Source of the DNA: Apostichopus japonicus
Taxonomy: Eukaryota; Echinodermata; Holothuroidea; Aspidochirotida; Stichopodidae
DNA: 64,000 bases
Direction of reading: 5' to 3'
Assembly (NCBI RefSeq): GCF_037975245.1
Contig: NC_092576.1
Coordinates: 17,194,111 to 17,258,110, forward strand
Positions within the stretch are counted from its first letter, which is position 1; each line of letters opens with the position of its first letter. Below are positions 50,670 through 62,418 of this stretch, one piece after another. The notes beneath the pieces are model-generated. The model saw only the letters and a program-made list of their open reading frames with translations, searched no databases and was not told the DNA's origin. The translations under genes were made by a program, and so were the position numbers.

Positions 50670-51730
50670 AGAAAACTATTGTAAACGTGCATTACATACA
50701 GTACAATACAGAGCAGTTTGACTGCTGTACTAAGCACTACAGTATGACATACTGCTAATACTATCGTATGAGGTATATACTGTGTAATACTGTGTTAAGT
50801 ACTATGAAGTATTTATGTATGGTTATACAATTTGACTACTGTACTCATTACCATATTATAACGTACTGCTAATACTATCGTGTACATTACTGTGTAATAC
50901 TGTGTAAAGTATGTATGTATGATTATATACAATTTGACTACTGTACTCAGTACCACAGTATTACATACTGCTAATACTATCGTATATACAGTACTGTGTA
51001 AAGTATGTATGTATGGTTATATAATTTGACTACTGTACTAAGTACTACAGTATAACATACTGCTAATACTATCGTATGAAGTACTACTGAGTATATATGT
51101 TAGGTTATTTACAGTTTGATTACTGTACTAGGTACTTCTGTATACAGTAACATACTGCTAATACTATCGTATATACATTACTGTGTAAAGTATGTATGTA
51201 TGGTAATATATAATTTGACTACTGTACTCAGTACCACAGTATGACATACTGCTAATACTATCGTATACAGTACTGTGTAAAGTATGTATGTATGGTTATA
51301 TAATTTGACTACTGTACTAAGTACTACAGTATAACATACTGCTAATACTATCGTATGAAGTACTACTGAGTATATATGTTAGGTTATTTACAGTTTGATT
51401 ACTGTACTAGGTACTTCTGTATACAGTAACATACTGCTAATACTATCGTATATACATTACTGTGTAAAGTATGTATGTATGGTTATATAATTTGACTACT
51501 GTACTAAGTACTACAGTATAACATACTGCTAATACTATCGTATACAGTACTGTGTAAAGTATGTATGTATGGTTATATAATTTGACTACTGTACTAAGTA
51601 CCACAGTATAACATACTGCTAATACTATCGTATGAAGTACTACTGAGTATATATGTTAGGTTATTTACAGTTTGATTACTGTACTAGGTACTTCTGTATA
51701 CAGTAACATACTGCCAAAACTATCGTATTT
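50670..51730. repeat. ~93-bp minisatellite, about 11 copies
   Basis: TACTGCTAATACTATCGTAT recurs near 50749, 50868, 50967, 51059, 51153, 51247, 51339, 51433, 51526, 51618 and a diverged copy near 51710. Two alternating variants (GTATGTATGTATGGTTATAT and GAGTATATATGTTAGGTTAT) make a higher-order pattern. It follows the glutaredoxin gene. Confidence 0.9.
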
Positions 51731-52184
51731 ACTACTAATTGTATGTGTATGGTTTTACATGCCTTAAAAACAGTTGCCTTGACTACAACACAAAAAAGAA
51801 TTGCTTGCCAAGTAAAACAGAAATATTGTTTTTAAACCAAATTTGGTTAAATATCAAAAGGGTATATTCTTTCTTCTATTTTTTAGGCTTTATTAATATT
51901 AACTGTCACAAATGATTTAAATGTATCATAGTACTTATTAGACCTTTAATAGTTAATATTTTTGTAGTCATGGGCCCGTGGATAAGTGTGCTGCCTAAGT
52001 ACAACAATCGATTCATTCCATTTTTTACACTTAGGCTTTGTCTTAAAGTCGAAGTTCTTAGGACGGCTACGAACGGACAGAAAACAATGCCTCATGATAC
52101 TAGTGAAAAGTGACATGTGCATTATCATTTCTCCTGTACGTGTGTTTGTTATCGATATATATATGTGTAAAAGGAAGTTGGCTT
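51731..52184. other. intergenic, nothing coding recognised
   Basis: No gene is recognised; AT-rich. Confidence 0.4.
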
Positions 52185-52455
52185 TATGTTTTGATCCTAG
52201 CAGGATCTTCTTCAAAGGTTTCTTCTCTTCATCCCTTGTCTACTAATCCCCTTACATCTATCTTTGTGTTCACCATGCTCGTTAACCTGTCTGTATTCTG
52301 TGTGTGTTTTTGTCCCTTCTGTTACTGTTACTTGTCATTTAGCCTTTGAAGAAGATCCTGCTAGGATCGAAACGTCAGGCCAACTTACTTTTACTCATTC
52401 TCCTACACAGGCTCTCTAGTGGATAAGCAGTTTGCTAACAGTTTTATTTTATTTT
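52185..52455 (+). mobile_element. Penelope-like element 3' end (copy 3) with inverted hammerhead motifs
   Basis: Matches the 3' region of the Penelope-like element: CACCATGCTCGTTAACCTGT, TTTTTGTCCCTTCTG, the hammerhead-like core at 52346-52376, then CAGGCCAACTTACTTTTAC and AAGCAGTTTGCTAACAG. The left end (52185-52218) is an inverted, mutated copy of the hammerhead-like core. Only about 130 bp separate the two. No RT is present. Confidence 0.75.
52346..52376 (+). ncRNA. hammerhead-ribozyme-like motif (copy 3)
   Basis: TTGAAGA, hairpin GATCCT-GCT-AGGATC, GAAACGTC. The first core C (C3) is T here, which should reduce or abolish cleavage. AGCCT before and AGGC after the core could form stem I. 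Confidence 0.5.
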
Positions 52456-53395
52456 GTGTACTGTATACATTTATATATCTTGTACGTGAAACAATCTCAC
52501 TATTATACAGTACAGATCAACCAGTGCTGCTGCCAATCCTAATGAAAGACACAGTTCAGGGTCATTACAGTATGTATTGTGTGCACTCATGCAGTCATTG
52601 ACACTGTATATTCGTTAAAGCAATATATATGTATATAGATAGGATAAAAGAATAATGGTCAATACGAACATGATTATATCTATAGATTATTATCCACGAT
52701 CTATCTTGGCAAAGGATTTGGTTGAGGGGAAGGGGAGGAGCATATGTTTGTACACACAGTCAGTACTAACAGCTATCATAAAGTATCAACTAGTGTAGGC
52801 CTACTGTAGGGTCGGGGAGTCTTCGTTATCAAAATCTGGGATGTGAGTTCCCCCTGCAGGTAAACCTCACTTACAGTTGTGACTGAGCTTAGAAATGTTT
52901 TGGAGGAAAACACCCCTAGGTGGCTGGAAATGGGAATTCCATGCATTGGACATGAATGTTAACTCCATTAGCTTGACAGAGTGTTGTCCTGAATGGCATA
53001 TCTGCAGTTCCACCCCTCCCCCCCCAAAAAAAAATATTAGTACCGTAACAAAAAAAAAATTAAATTAGGCTTCATTTGAGACAGTAAACTATTGGCAAAA
53101 AGCTTTATCTTGATATGGATAGGGAATCAGTGAGCATGTATTGACTAGGCTTTAAATCTGTGATGTCCCAACCAATTGATGGAAGTGTAAATCGGCGACC
53201 GTAGTGTACTACTGTACTGTAATTAGCTATCAGGTAGTAGGTCTGTTATATACAATAACAATGATGTTTCTCTGTACATTTGGATACCAGCCTATCATTT
53301 TGGCACACGTATCCATGTTAATGCCAATATGTAGAGCTGATATACAGTACGATGCATACACCAGTAAGTTTTCCAAACCCGAAGAAGGATTTATG
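52456..53395. other. intergenic, nothing coding recognised
   Basis: No gene is recognised. C-rich and A-rich runs lie near 53015-53065. Confidence 0.4.
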
Positions 53396-53403
53396 ACAGG
53401 TTT

Positions 53404-53768
53404 CAGTGGCGTAGGAAGGTACTTTTGAGTGGGGGGCTGAAGACTGATGGCCAGCCTGGGGGAGGGGTCTAAGGGGAGGGGGTGTCCCCCTCCCCTTTGG
53501 AATTTTTTGCATTTCCAGGTGGTCTCAGATGCAATTTGGTGCAATATAGCACACTTCAACACCCACTCCATTTTGTAAACTTAATTTTGTATTTTCACCT
53601 GACCTTAGATGCAATTTGGTGCTCCAAATGAGATTTTTTTCTCATTTGGAAATGAAAAAGGGGTTTTCTGACTTGCGAACCGGGAGGGCGGAATGATACT
53701 TCCGCCCCTCCACATTTTGCACTGGGGGGGCTGGTGCCCCCCCAGCCCCCCCGGTTCCTACGCCCTTG
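53404..53768 (+). mobile_element. hAT-type MITE, family 1 copy 3
   Basis: Starts CAGTGGCGTAGGAAGG and ends GTTCCTACGCCCTTG. It is flanked by perfect 8-bp repeats ACAGGTTT at 53396-53403 and 53769-53776. This is the longest of the three copies. No coding capacity for a transposase. Confidence 0.92.
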
Positions 53769-54009
53769 ACAGGTTTTGCAGTTGGGCAGCGTTTGTAGTT
53801 AATTGCTGATAGAGCTCTTTCATTAAACCGTTGTTTACCATTAATCTCTTTGACATATATGACAGAGTGCTTCTTATATGGTCTACCGGGTATGTTTTTA
53901 ATAACTGTTTACATGCAAGCAACACTAGAGTCGGTCTCTTATATATACTCTACAATCATGGCAGAGTTAGATCAAATTCATATCACAGTCTCGATAATAG
54001 TCTCGAAAG

Positions 54010-54240
54010 ATGTTAGTGAACTAAGCACGTAGGCAGGAATGTTAACGGGGAGTGGGGGACCAACAATAATTTAAGGAGGGGCACAGTCTCGATATAGTCT
54101 CGTTGGATGTTAGTGAACTAAGTTATGGAAAAGTGGGTGAGGCAGGCACGTAGGCAGGAATTCCGACTGGGGAAGAGGGGAAGGGGACCAACAATAATTT
54201 AAGGAGGGGCACCAACAATTTAGGGAGGGGCACAAAATGT
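54010..54240 (+). repeat. two copies of a repeat-like segment
   Basis: CACGTAGGCAGGAAT and CCAACAATAATTTAAGGAGG occur twice (near 54026 and 54150), with a repeated GTTAGTGAACTAAG word. They resemble decayed dispersed-repeat ends. Confidence 0.45.
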
Positions 54241-54439
54241 TTCAACTGTACACTTATGAATTTTTTTCCCGTTCTCTTGGTGGTGGCACAATTTGGAGGT
54301 GAGGGGGGGGAGGGTAGGTGCATATTAGTCTGTAGGGAGGATGGGGCTATTGCACAACCGTGTGAGTCTAGATTTAGACTGAGCTGTTATCCTGTTAAAA
54401 AGCTGGAAGCTGTTTGAAAGAGTAAGATATGTATAACAA

Positions 54440-55190
54440 GGTATGAGACTGCAATATAAACTTATAGACCTTAGTTTGATTGTACCCACTAGAGCTTTCA
54501 AAACCAGTATCGCTCAGATACGGCACTCCACTGTTAAAGTTGCTATATAACTAAATACAATGAAGAGAGCTGCAGTAATCTGCTTTAAATTGTTGCTTAG
54601 CTACTGACTGTACATACAGGAAGAAACCATACATGTAAACAGGAAGTTTTATGATCTAATTTCACTGTAGTGGAGGATGTATATATATATATTGTGAAAC
54701 TTGGAGACAGCAATAAAATTGCAGAGTCATAAAAATGTGGTAGGGTGAAACACCATACCTTTCCTGTGTGTAGGCACATATTGACTTGTCCTGCTTTTCC
54801 TGTTACATTTTACACAACAGGGAATAACAATGAAATTGACCTTTGTTTGCACCGCCACTAATGCTTTTGGAAACCAGAATTACTAAAGATAGTCACCCTC
54901 AGATAGGGCACTGCTGTGTTAAAGTTGAGGTACACTAAAAGACATAAATAGCAGCTCAGTAAGCTGCTTTAAGTCGTTGCTAGGGTACTGCGCTGACAAA
55001 TTTCCGCACAGCTGTTAGAGCTGAACAGACAAGAAGATAACAGTATTTTCACAGTACTGGGGATATATAAAACTTGTCAAATTGTCAATTTTGGAGGCTA
55101 TAGGCAATAAAATCGCTGAGTGTCATAAATGTTGTTAGGTGAACCAGAACCATTCATTTCTTGTGTTGTAAGAACACATTAACTTATTCT
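54440..55190. repeat. diverged ~370-bp tandem duplication
   Basis: Segment 54468-54790 and segment 54836-55190 share an ordered series of words (CAGATA(C/G)GGCACT, CTGTTAAAGTTG/GTGTTAAAGTTGAGG, GCTGCTTTAAGT-like, AGTCATAAA). Old local duplication; non-coding. Confidence 0.6.
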
Positions 55191-58100
55191 TTCTATTTTA
55201 CATAACACAATAGAAATGGATTTGGGATGTTTGCTTGCCTTTGACCGTATTGATAGCAAAGATCTTGTGATTTTCTCTGAATTTTGTTATTGAATATATT
55301 TTATAGAACAGTACACAACAGAATATTAAACAAGTTATACTGGTGTATGTTTGAACAGATGTAAACCAGGTATGGCCTTATATATTTATATGATAAGGGC
55401 ATGCCAGTACATTCAAAATTAAAGAAACACACAGGACTTACTTGACATATTGTTTTATGTAGAATATTTATTATTTACCATAATAAATCGGAGGGTGTTA
55501 CTTTTTCTTGTAAAAACTACTGCCAAATGGGTTTGTATCACATTGATTTCCTATGTGTTCATATGTGTTTGTGGTCATCAAGCTGAAACTGAAATATTTA
55601 TAAAAGTTATGAGGTTGTGTTTTTTTTGTTGCTATTATTGGGATCTTTTTTGGGACCTTTTTTTAATTTTTTTTTTTCTATTTTTTTTTTTAGATGGCAC
55701 CTACCAGACATTTTATGCACAATAAAATATGCCTATAGAAGCCTATACTATATGTACCTACAATATTGTTGTCTTGGACCACAGAGGTAGGCATTTGTGA
55801 CACAGTAGCTGCATATGTGAACAGGAACGCACAAAAATTAGGTTTAAATCTGAAAGTGTCACGTAAGGATAAAATGAATGAAGAATTTTGGCATGTCTTT
55901 AACGAAGGAAATGTGTAATAATTCTCTATTCCCTTTCATCTGCTTAAAGAACCAATAATAGATTTTCTCCATGTTTATCCAACTTGAAAGAATCTTCCTG
56001 TTTTACAGTACAAGAATAAATTATTTTGGTGTTTTGTATGTTACAAAGTGTTACATAGTAATCTTGTTTAGTACTGGTCTTATTGACTGTTCATCTTGTT
56101 TACCTGTTTATCTTGTTAACCTGTTAATCTTGTTTTCCCGTTAATCTTGTGTACTGTTGTTATCTTTTGATAAACGTATCATATCTGCTGCATGAATAAA
56201 AAAAAACGGTGCACGGAAAGAAAAAAACGCCGGAAGACTTTCATGTTTTTTTGTTGTCTCAAACAAAAATTCTTTTTTTCTGTTTATTTTCAAATTATTA
56301 CACCACTTCATCAAGATTCAAGCGAAAAGACAGAGGATAAAACTACAATTATAGCTTCTTTCAAAAATGTTGGGAAATAAAGGAGGAAATATTTACAATA
56401 ATTATTGCTGTTTTAGTGATATTTACATTTACAGAGGTACCAAACAATAGAATATCTATTGCCCTTGGACACTGCTTCTTACTAATTCCTATTACCTTCT
56501 GATGAAAGGTTTAAATCGACTCACAAGGATGGCAAAATGGGCTGAGACTGACGCTAGTCACCCTCCTGCCTCCCCCCCCCACCCATTTGACTCCTTCCCA
56601 TGATAATATATGTACAAAACATTGACAGTAGTACCACAGGAACATTCGTAGAAAGAGTTGTGCCCCTCAGACAACAAAATTACATGTGCGGAAATTGTTA
56701 AATCTCTATACATGTAGCCCCCTTCCTCCAAAGACTGAAACCGAAAATACCTATTCCAAAAAAATACACTTTTTTAGCCTTCCAGTTCCCATTAAAGTCT
56801 CCCTCACCCCTCCTGCCCCCAAAAATGAGATCAAAGTTATGAAGCCAAAAGCCTTCCCCAAACGTCCATTTTATTTTTTTCACTTTCTGAGATTTTAACC
56901 CCAAACCACCAAGCTTTTTATCCTATCCCCCACTTTGCTGCCAAATTAACTTTACAAGGAGAGAAATCAGTTTGCAATGTTGATCACAATAATGCAGCGT
57001 CTATACACAGCAAGATGACAAAGTTCACACAAGAAGACATTGATCGAGTCTTTAAAACTCTTAAACCTGTCGAAAACAACAACGCTGTACATATCTACTA
57101 CATAGCCTAGACTCACAGCGTCTGAAGTCAAATAAATGCCGCAGCAGTGAAAAAAAAAACCTAAGTTCATTGTTGCTAATTGTTAGATCATCATGATGAT
57201 GCAACCACACATTAATAATTATTCTGTCAATATTCAACAGACCTACACTGATGCAACTCATTTTGTGTTATAATACGTAACATGGAAACACCTGATTCAG
57301 GGTACATTACAACATCATGTGAAACATTGTATATGGATTGAACACTATTGACGAACAGATGGAAACAAAAATATATCTAGACATTTTCTGTGTTACCCAG
57401 CCCTCCCCTACCCCAAAATAAACACATGAATGGGTGTGGGGAGGGATGAATCACAGATATTTCAGCAAAACAGTCCTGATTCTATTCAGATATATATAAT
57501 AGATTGGATGACAGGATTATCGGATACAAAATATGTCATATATCATAAGTTCAATTGTTAACTGTTCTCTTAAGTTAATCAAATCAAATTTGATGTGTAC
57601 AAACTGTGTACAAACTGTGTACAACTGTGTACAAACTGTGTACAAATTTGATGTGTACAAACAGTTTTTGTGTACAAACTGAACCATTGAAAAAACAGTT
57701 CATCACCCTTGGTAACCCCCTCACCCCCGCCCCCCCATGCACCCTCCACAGTTGTGTCAGTTCAAGTTAACATGAGAATTTCCATTAAATCTCCCAGACA
57801 AAGAGTTTGATGGGACTATAAAAGATTATTGAAATGTTATAATATTTTCAAAGATACTTTTTTTTTTCAAAGATACTTAATTAAATGTTTTCAGACTTCA
57901 AAAAGCTTATTCCTTACCATCTCTGACAAAACTGGACGCACCTTTCGACAAGTTCAAAACGAGTCCACGAGTACAAATATTATACATCTACGGAACGATA
58001 GTCAACATCATTTTTATTTTTGTTGACACAATTTGTGACATTAATTCGCAATGATCTACGGCACAATTTGATAACATACATCTTTCTAACATACACGCAC

Positions 58101-59300
58101 AAAATGGTCTAACATTCAATTTGGTGACATACTTCCAAGATACATTTAAAGAAAATTAATGCTTCATAATAAATCACTGCAAAAGTCAATCAAAACGAGT
58201 CATTTTTCCTTCTTCAATCTATCTGTTTTTAATGTTTCATAATGTTTGGAAAAGGCTTCTCAAGTTGGAGAGATGCATTATACAAATGCAACTGCATGCA
58301 TTTTACAAAAGTTGCTCTCATCTCTATCTAGTCAAAATTTCCAAGAAATAAAATGTTAACCCCCAGTCGATGTATAATTATTAATATTGTTTATTAAAAT
58401 GTAATGTAACTTATGAAATTTGTGATGTGACCTCTGAAACTCCTTCGTTAACAAAGTATTATTTTAAATCTAATGTAGCTGTTATCAATTATTCTAATTA
58501 CACTAATTATTCTGCCTTGTTTTCTCTTTATACCTACAATTACCCATGATTGGGTTTTCTTCTTAATTTCTTTTTCATTTTTGTAAATTGATTGTCCCTC
58601 TTACCTAACCTTTGAATCTTTAACGCAAGCTTTTAAGTGTAAGCAACATTTTATGTACAAATATGTGAAAGCTTAAAAAGATTTACCAACTGCATAAGAA
58701 ATCGATGTATAAAGCACACTCATGAATATCGACAGATCTAATAGAATTTTAAGAAATTTCTGGGAGGTGTAGGGATATAATACAATATCTAACAATGAAA
58801 ATGAGGAGGGGGTGGGGGGAGGAGGAGAAAGGGTTGTTCATTGCACCAAGTACTTTTTTCACAAAGTCGAAGTACTCATTTTTTGGTAGTTATTATCAGG
58901 TTTGGGTGTGTTGAGCCTGGACTTTGTGAGAAAAAAAAAGCAATCATATTTTTTTTTTTTTTTTTCTCCATGCTTTCTCGTCTTGAAACAACACTGGCCC
59001 CTAGGACTTTGCTGTTCCGAAGGGAAAAACATCCGATATTTCTGCCAAGGCGTCATGCAGTAATTTTAACCTTTCACTGTTTGTCTGTCTTGATGTACAA
59101 CAAAGTGGGTCACATGGGATTTATAACGTTTAACTTTCATAACAAGTGATTTCATCAGCATTTGTCTTTTCCATTGGGGAAGAGGTGAGAGAGGGGAAAG
59201 GGCGGGGGGAGGGGAGGAGGAGAGGGGTGGAGTTTTCTATTGTTCTAACGGCCTGCTAGAGGATCTGGTAGATGACACTAGTGATTTTGTTTTACTCACA
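55191..59300. other. intergenic, no gene recognised
   Basis: Several homopolymer runs occur, for example T runs near 55618-55692 and 58949-58966. There is a 12-bp TGTGTACAAACT minisatellite at about 57595-57675. I found no exon with domain or splice support. Confidence 0.45.
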
Positions 59301-59361
59301 GCAATTCTCAATTGATTATGAATAATGTGGCTACTATATTCATGAAGTACTTTATTTCTTG

Positions 59362-62300
59362 TTATAATATCAGCGTTCTAGGTTTGTACCGCTGTTTCAG
59401 ATACTTCCTGGCCATCTCTGACATGACCAGCTGGTCTTGTGTCTTACCGCACGCTACTCTCTCCCACTCTGGGTTGCTCTGCAGAAAAAAAGAAAAGAAA
59501 GAAAGAAAAGAAAGAAAAGAAAAGGAATTTAGTCAAACCCAAAAAGGCAGAGTACCGTGTTTCACTATCAATGCATATGATAAAGTACTCAGTATATGTA
59601 AGATGCTATCTTTTGTGCACCACAGTCACACCATAAAGTACTCAGCATATGTAAGTGAGAAACCATCTTTTGTACACCACAGTAATAGCAATGAACCAAT
59701 GATTAAGTACTCAAGCATTCAAGTAAAATGTAAGACGCTATCTTTTTTGCACCAGTCACACCAACGAACCAATGAAAAAGTACTCTGCATATGTAAGATG
59801 CCATCTTTTGTACACCACAGTCACACCAACGAACCAATGATAAAGTACTTAGCATATATATTAGATGCTATCTTTTGTGCACCACAGTCACACCAATGAA
59901 CCAATGATAAAGTACTCAGCATTTGTAAGATACCATCTTTTGTACACCACAGTAACAGCAATGAACCAATGATAAAGTACTCAAGCATTCAAGTAAAATG
60001 TAAGATCCTATCTTTTGTACACCACAGTCACACCAACAAACCAATGATAAAGTACTCAGCATAGGTAAGATGCTATCTTTTGTACACCACAGTCACACCA
60101 ACGAACCAATGATAAAGCACTCAGCATATGTAAGATGCTATCTTTTGAGCACCACAGTCACACCAACGGACCAATTATAATGTACTCAGCATTTGTCTTT
60201 TGTACACCACAGTCACACCAACGAACCAATGACATAATACTCAAGCACTTAATTAAGACTTTGTGTGAGCATGTCTCAGCCAATGTTTGATAAGGTTAAG
60301 TGGACGATACCTGAAGTAGCTTCCTTTGAGGTTGTGGAACCTGCAGTGTGTACTGGTTGTTCTTCCCTTTGACTGTTGGTGGACTCAGAAGTGATGTTGA
60401 AGCTGAGGTCAGGAAAGCCTGGTTGAGCGACCTGACAGGGTGTCTGGAGGCAGATGGGAGGGGTACGATGGGGGACATCAAGAGGGAGTCATTAGTGTCC
60501 GATGTAAGCTGCAAAGGGGTGAGGACAAAAATGGTATCGGTAAACAGATTATGTATCTGTCTTCAGCATATATAAATTTAAAAAATGAAATAAAAGCAAA
60601 AAAATAAGAAACAAAGACGAGATGAGACAAGACAAACTGAGACCTACAAGACGAGGTGAGACAAACTGAGACATACAAGACAAGACACACTGAGACGTAG
60701 TAGAGACAAGATGAGACAAGACAAATTGAGACGTACAAGACGAGACACACTGAGACGTACAAGACAAGATGAGACCAGACAAAATGAGACGTACAAGACG
60801 AGATGAGACAAACTGAGACATACAAGACGAGACACACTGAGATGTAGTAGACAAGATGAGACGAGACAAACTGAGATGTACAAGACAAACTGAGACGCAC
60901 CAGACAAACTGAGACAAGACAAACTGAGACGTACAAGACGAGATGAGACAAACTGAGACATACAAGACGAGACACACTAAGATGTAGTAGACGAGATGAG
61001 ACGAGACAAACTGAGACGTACAAGACAAACTGACACAAGACAAACTGAGACAAGACAAACTGAGAAGTACAAGACAAAACAAACTGAGACCTACAAGACA
61101 AGACGAGACAAGACAAACTGAGACATATGAGACAAGATTAGGTGAGGTGAGAGTCCATTTCAACTTACGTCATTTTGTAAGACAGTCATTTCATCGACTT
61201 GATCCTTCAGTAAATCAACCTCCAGCGCCTTTCGCACACGCTTTATCTGGATTTCGTCCTGAGAATAGAAAAAAAAACAGAGAAACGTAGGTCAAATAAA
61301 AGCTAAAGGGATATTCTGGTTGTCCAATTTGACCGTTTTAAAGAGACATGTGAAAATAGTCATTACGAAGATACACCTGTATCAGTTAACAGCGCAATGA
61401 GTGACATCACCATTGCTATTATCATCATCATCATTATCACTATCATCACCATTATTATCATCACCACCACCACCATCATCATCACCACCACCATCACCAT
61501 TATTATCATCACTATCATGACCATCATCATCGTCACCATCATCATCACCATCATCATCACCATCATCATCACTATCATCACCATCATGATCGCACCACCA
61601 CCATCATCATATCATCACCATCATCACCCACCACCAATATATTCCAAAACCGTAGATCAGCGGAACATCCCTTCAACTTTTTAACATGTCAACCCTAAAT
61701 GGAGTAGTGTAGTGTAAAGTTAAAGTGTGGCACATTGACTATAACTATTAGAAGACTGGGTGACCCAAGGAAACTCTGCCCTGTTACTATTTACCATCAA
61801 AACACACTGATGAAGGATCAATAAACTCACCCCAAATATTCAACAATCACAAGAAGAATAAAGTAATACATTCAATTTTGAGGGACACAAACTTTCTCTC
61901 ATGTATTATTTTAACCATTAATAACTGGTAATAAGTATATAACGAATAATGAAATAAGGCTACTGGTTGTGACTACTGTACGGACGTACCCAGCATTAGA
62001 CTCGGAGGTACTGTATATATCCTGTTCTGTGTATTCCTTAAAAGACTTTCTCAGAACGACACATCGAAGATAGAATCCGTTTCAAAATGTACCTTGACCA
62101 CTTGACCAATTTGGATCTTAACGGGCAAGGCCGTCGGATGCATGGCCAAAAGAAAAAGCTACTTTCATCAAGAAGCAGGGAAAGCATGTCAAATGTGCCT
62201 CAAGGGAAACCTTTTTTTTTCACTTTCTGGGGCTTTTTTTCCTTCCTTTTGGGGGGGGGTTGGAGAGGGAGGGGGGTTTCATTACTCACCTTAGAATCGC

Positions 62301-62418
62301 CCCGTTCTTTGATAATCAATTCATCATGGCCTTGTACATCATTCAACTCTATCTTCGACTTCGCTCCTTCTCGTCCGATAATTTCGGAAATGTCGTTCAG
62401 TTTGTTTGGAGTCTGAGG
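59362..62418 (-). CDS. unidentified protein with coiled-coil-like segment, four 3' exons
   Basis: Four minus-strand exons share phase 0 and good splice sites. Exon A 62290-62418 (43 codons, PQTPNKLNDISEIIGREG...RGDSK, donor GTGAGT). Exon B 61169-61258 (30 codons, DEIQIKRVRKALEVDLLKDQ, heptad-like, donor GTAAGT). Exon C 60311-60508 (66 codons, Ser/Pro-rich, SPIVPLPSASRHP and STSLLSPPTVKGKN, donor GTATCG). Exon D 59362-59478 (38 codons plus TAA, NPEWERVACGKTQ, MSEMARKYLKQRYKP). All acceptors are CAG. Codon content and charge look protein-like, and the fragment totals 177 residues. I do not recognise the family; a Ser/Pro-rich tail after a coiled coil suggests a cytoskeletal or adaptor protein, which is only a guess. 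A GTAAGA inside exon D is a possible alternative donor. AATAAA follows 5 bp after the stop on the minus strand. 5' exons are missing from the window or unrecognised. Confidence 0.65.
59490..59526. repeat. GAAA/GAAAA-rich low-complexity run
   Basis: Purine run immediately upstream (minus strand) of exon D. On the coding strand it is a T/C-rich polypyrimidine tract leading to the acceptor. Confidence 0.8.
59570..60245. repeat. ~65-bp minisatellite, about 10 copies
   Basis: Unit AAAGTACTCAGCATATGTAA...ATGCTATCTTTTGTACACCA...CAGTCACACCAACGAACCAA repeated with small length changes. It lies in the intron between exons C and D of the unidentified minus-strand gene. Confidence 0.9.
60615..61145. repeat. 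GAGACAAGACAAACT-type minisatellite
   Basis: Dense repeats of GAGACAAACTGAGAC, TACAAGACGAGA and TGAGACGTAGTAGACAAGA. It lies in the intron between exons B and C. Open frames in it on the minus strand are low-complexity Ser/Val/Cys/Leu and are artefacts. Confidence 0.92.
61415..61635. repeat. ATC/ACC trinucleotide microsatellite
   Basis: About 220 bp of mixed ATC, ACC and ATT triplets in the intron between exons A and B. It gives Ile/Thr or Met/Val open frames with no meaning. Confidence 0.95.

Noticed and set aside
57013-57110. Small frame MTKFTQEDIDRVFKTLKP
   Set aside because: Looks protein-like by eye but is short, unsupported by splice sites and has no partner exons.
59570-60245. Regularly spaced repeats resembling a CRISPR array
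   Set aside because: Adjacent units with no unique spacers, in a eukaryotic intron; a minisatellite.
60478-61163. Long minus-strand open frames of about 210 codons
   Set aside because: They are translations of the GAGACAAGACAAACT minisatellite, with Ser/Val/Cys/Leu periodicity only.
61363-61684. Met/Val- and Ile/Thr-rich frames
   Set aside because: Translations of the ATC/ACC microsatellite.
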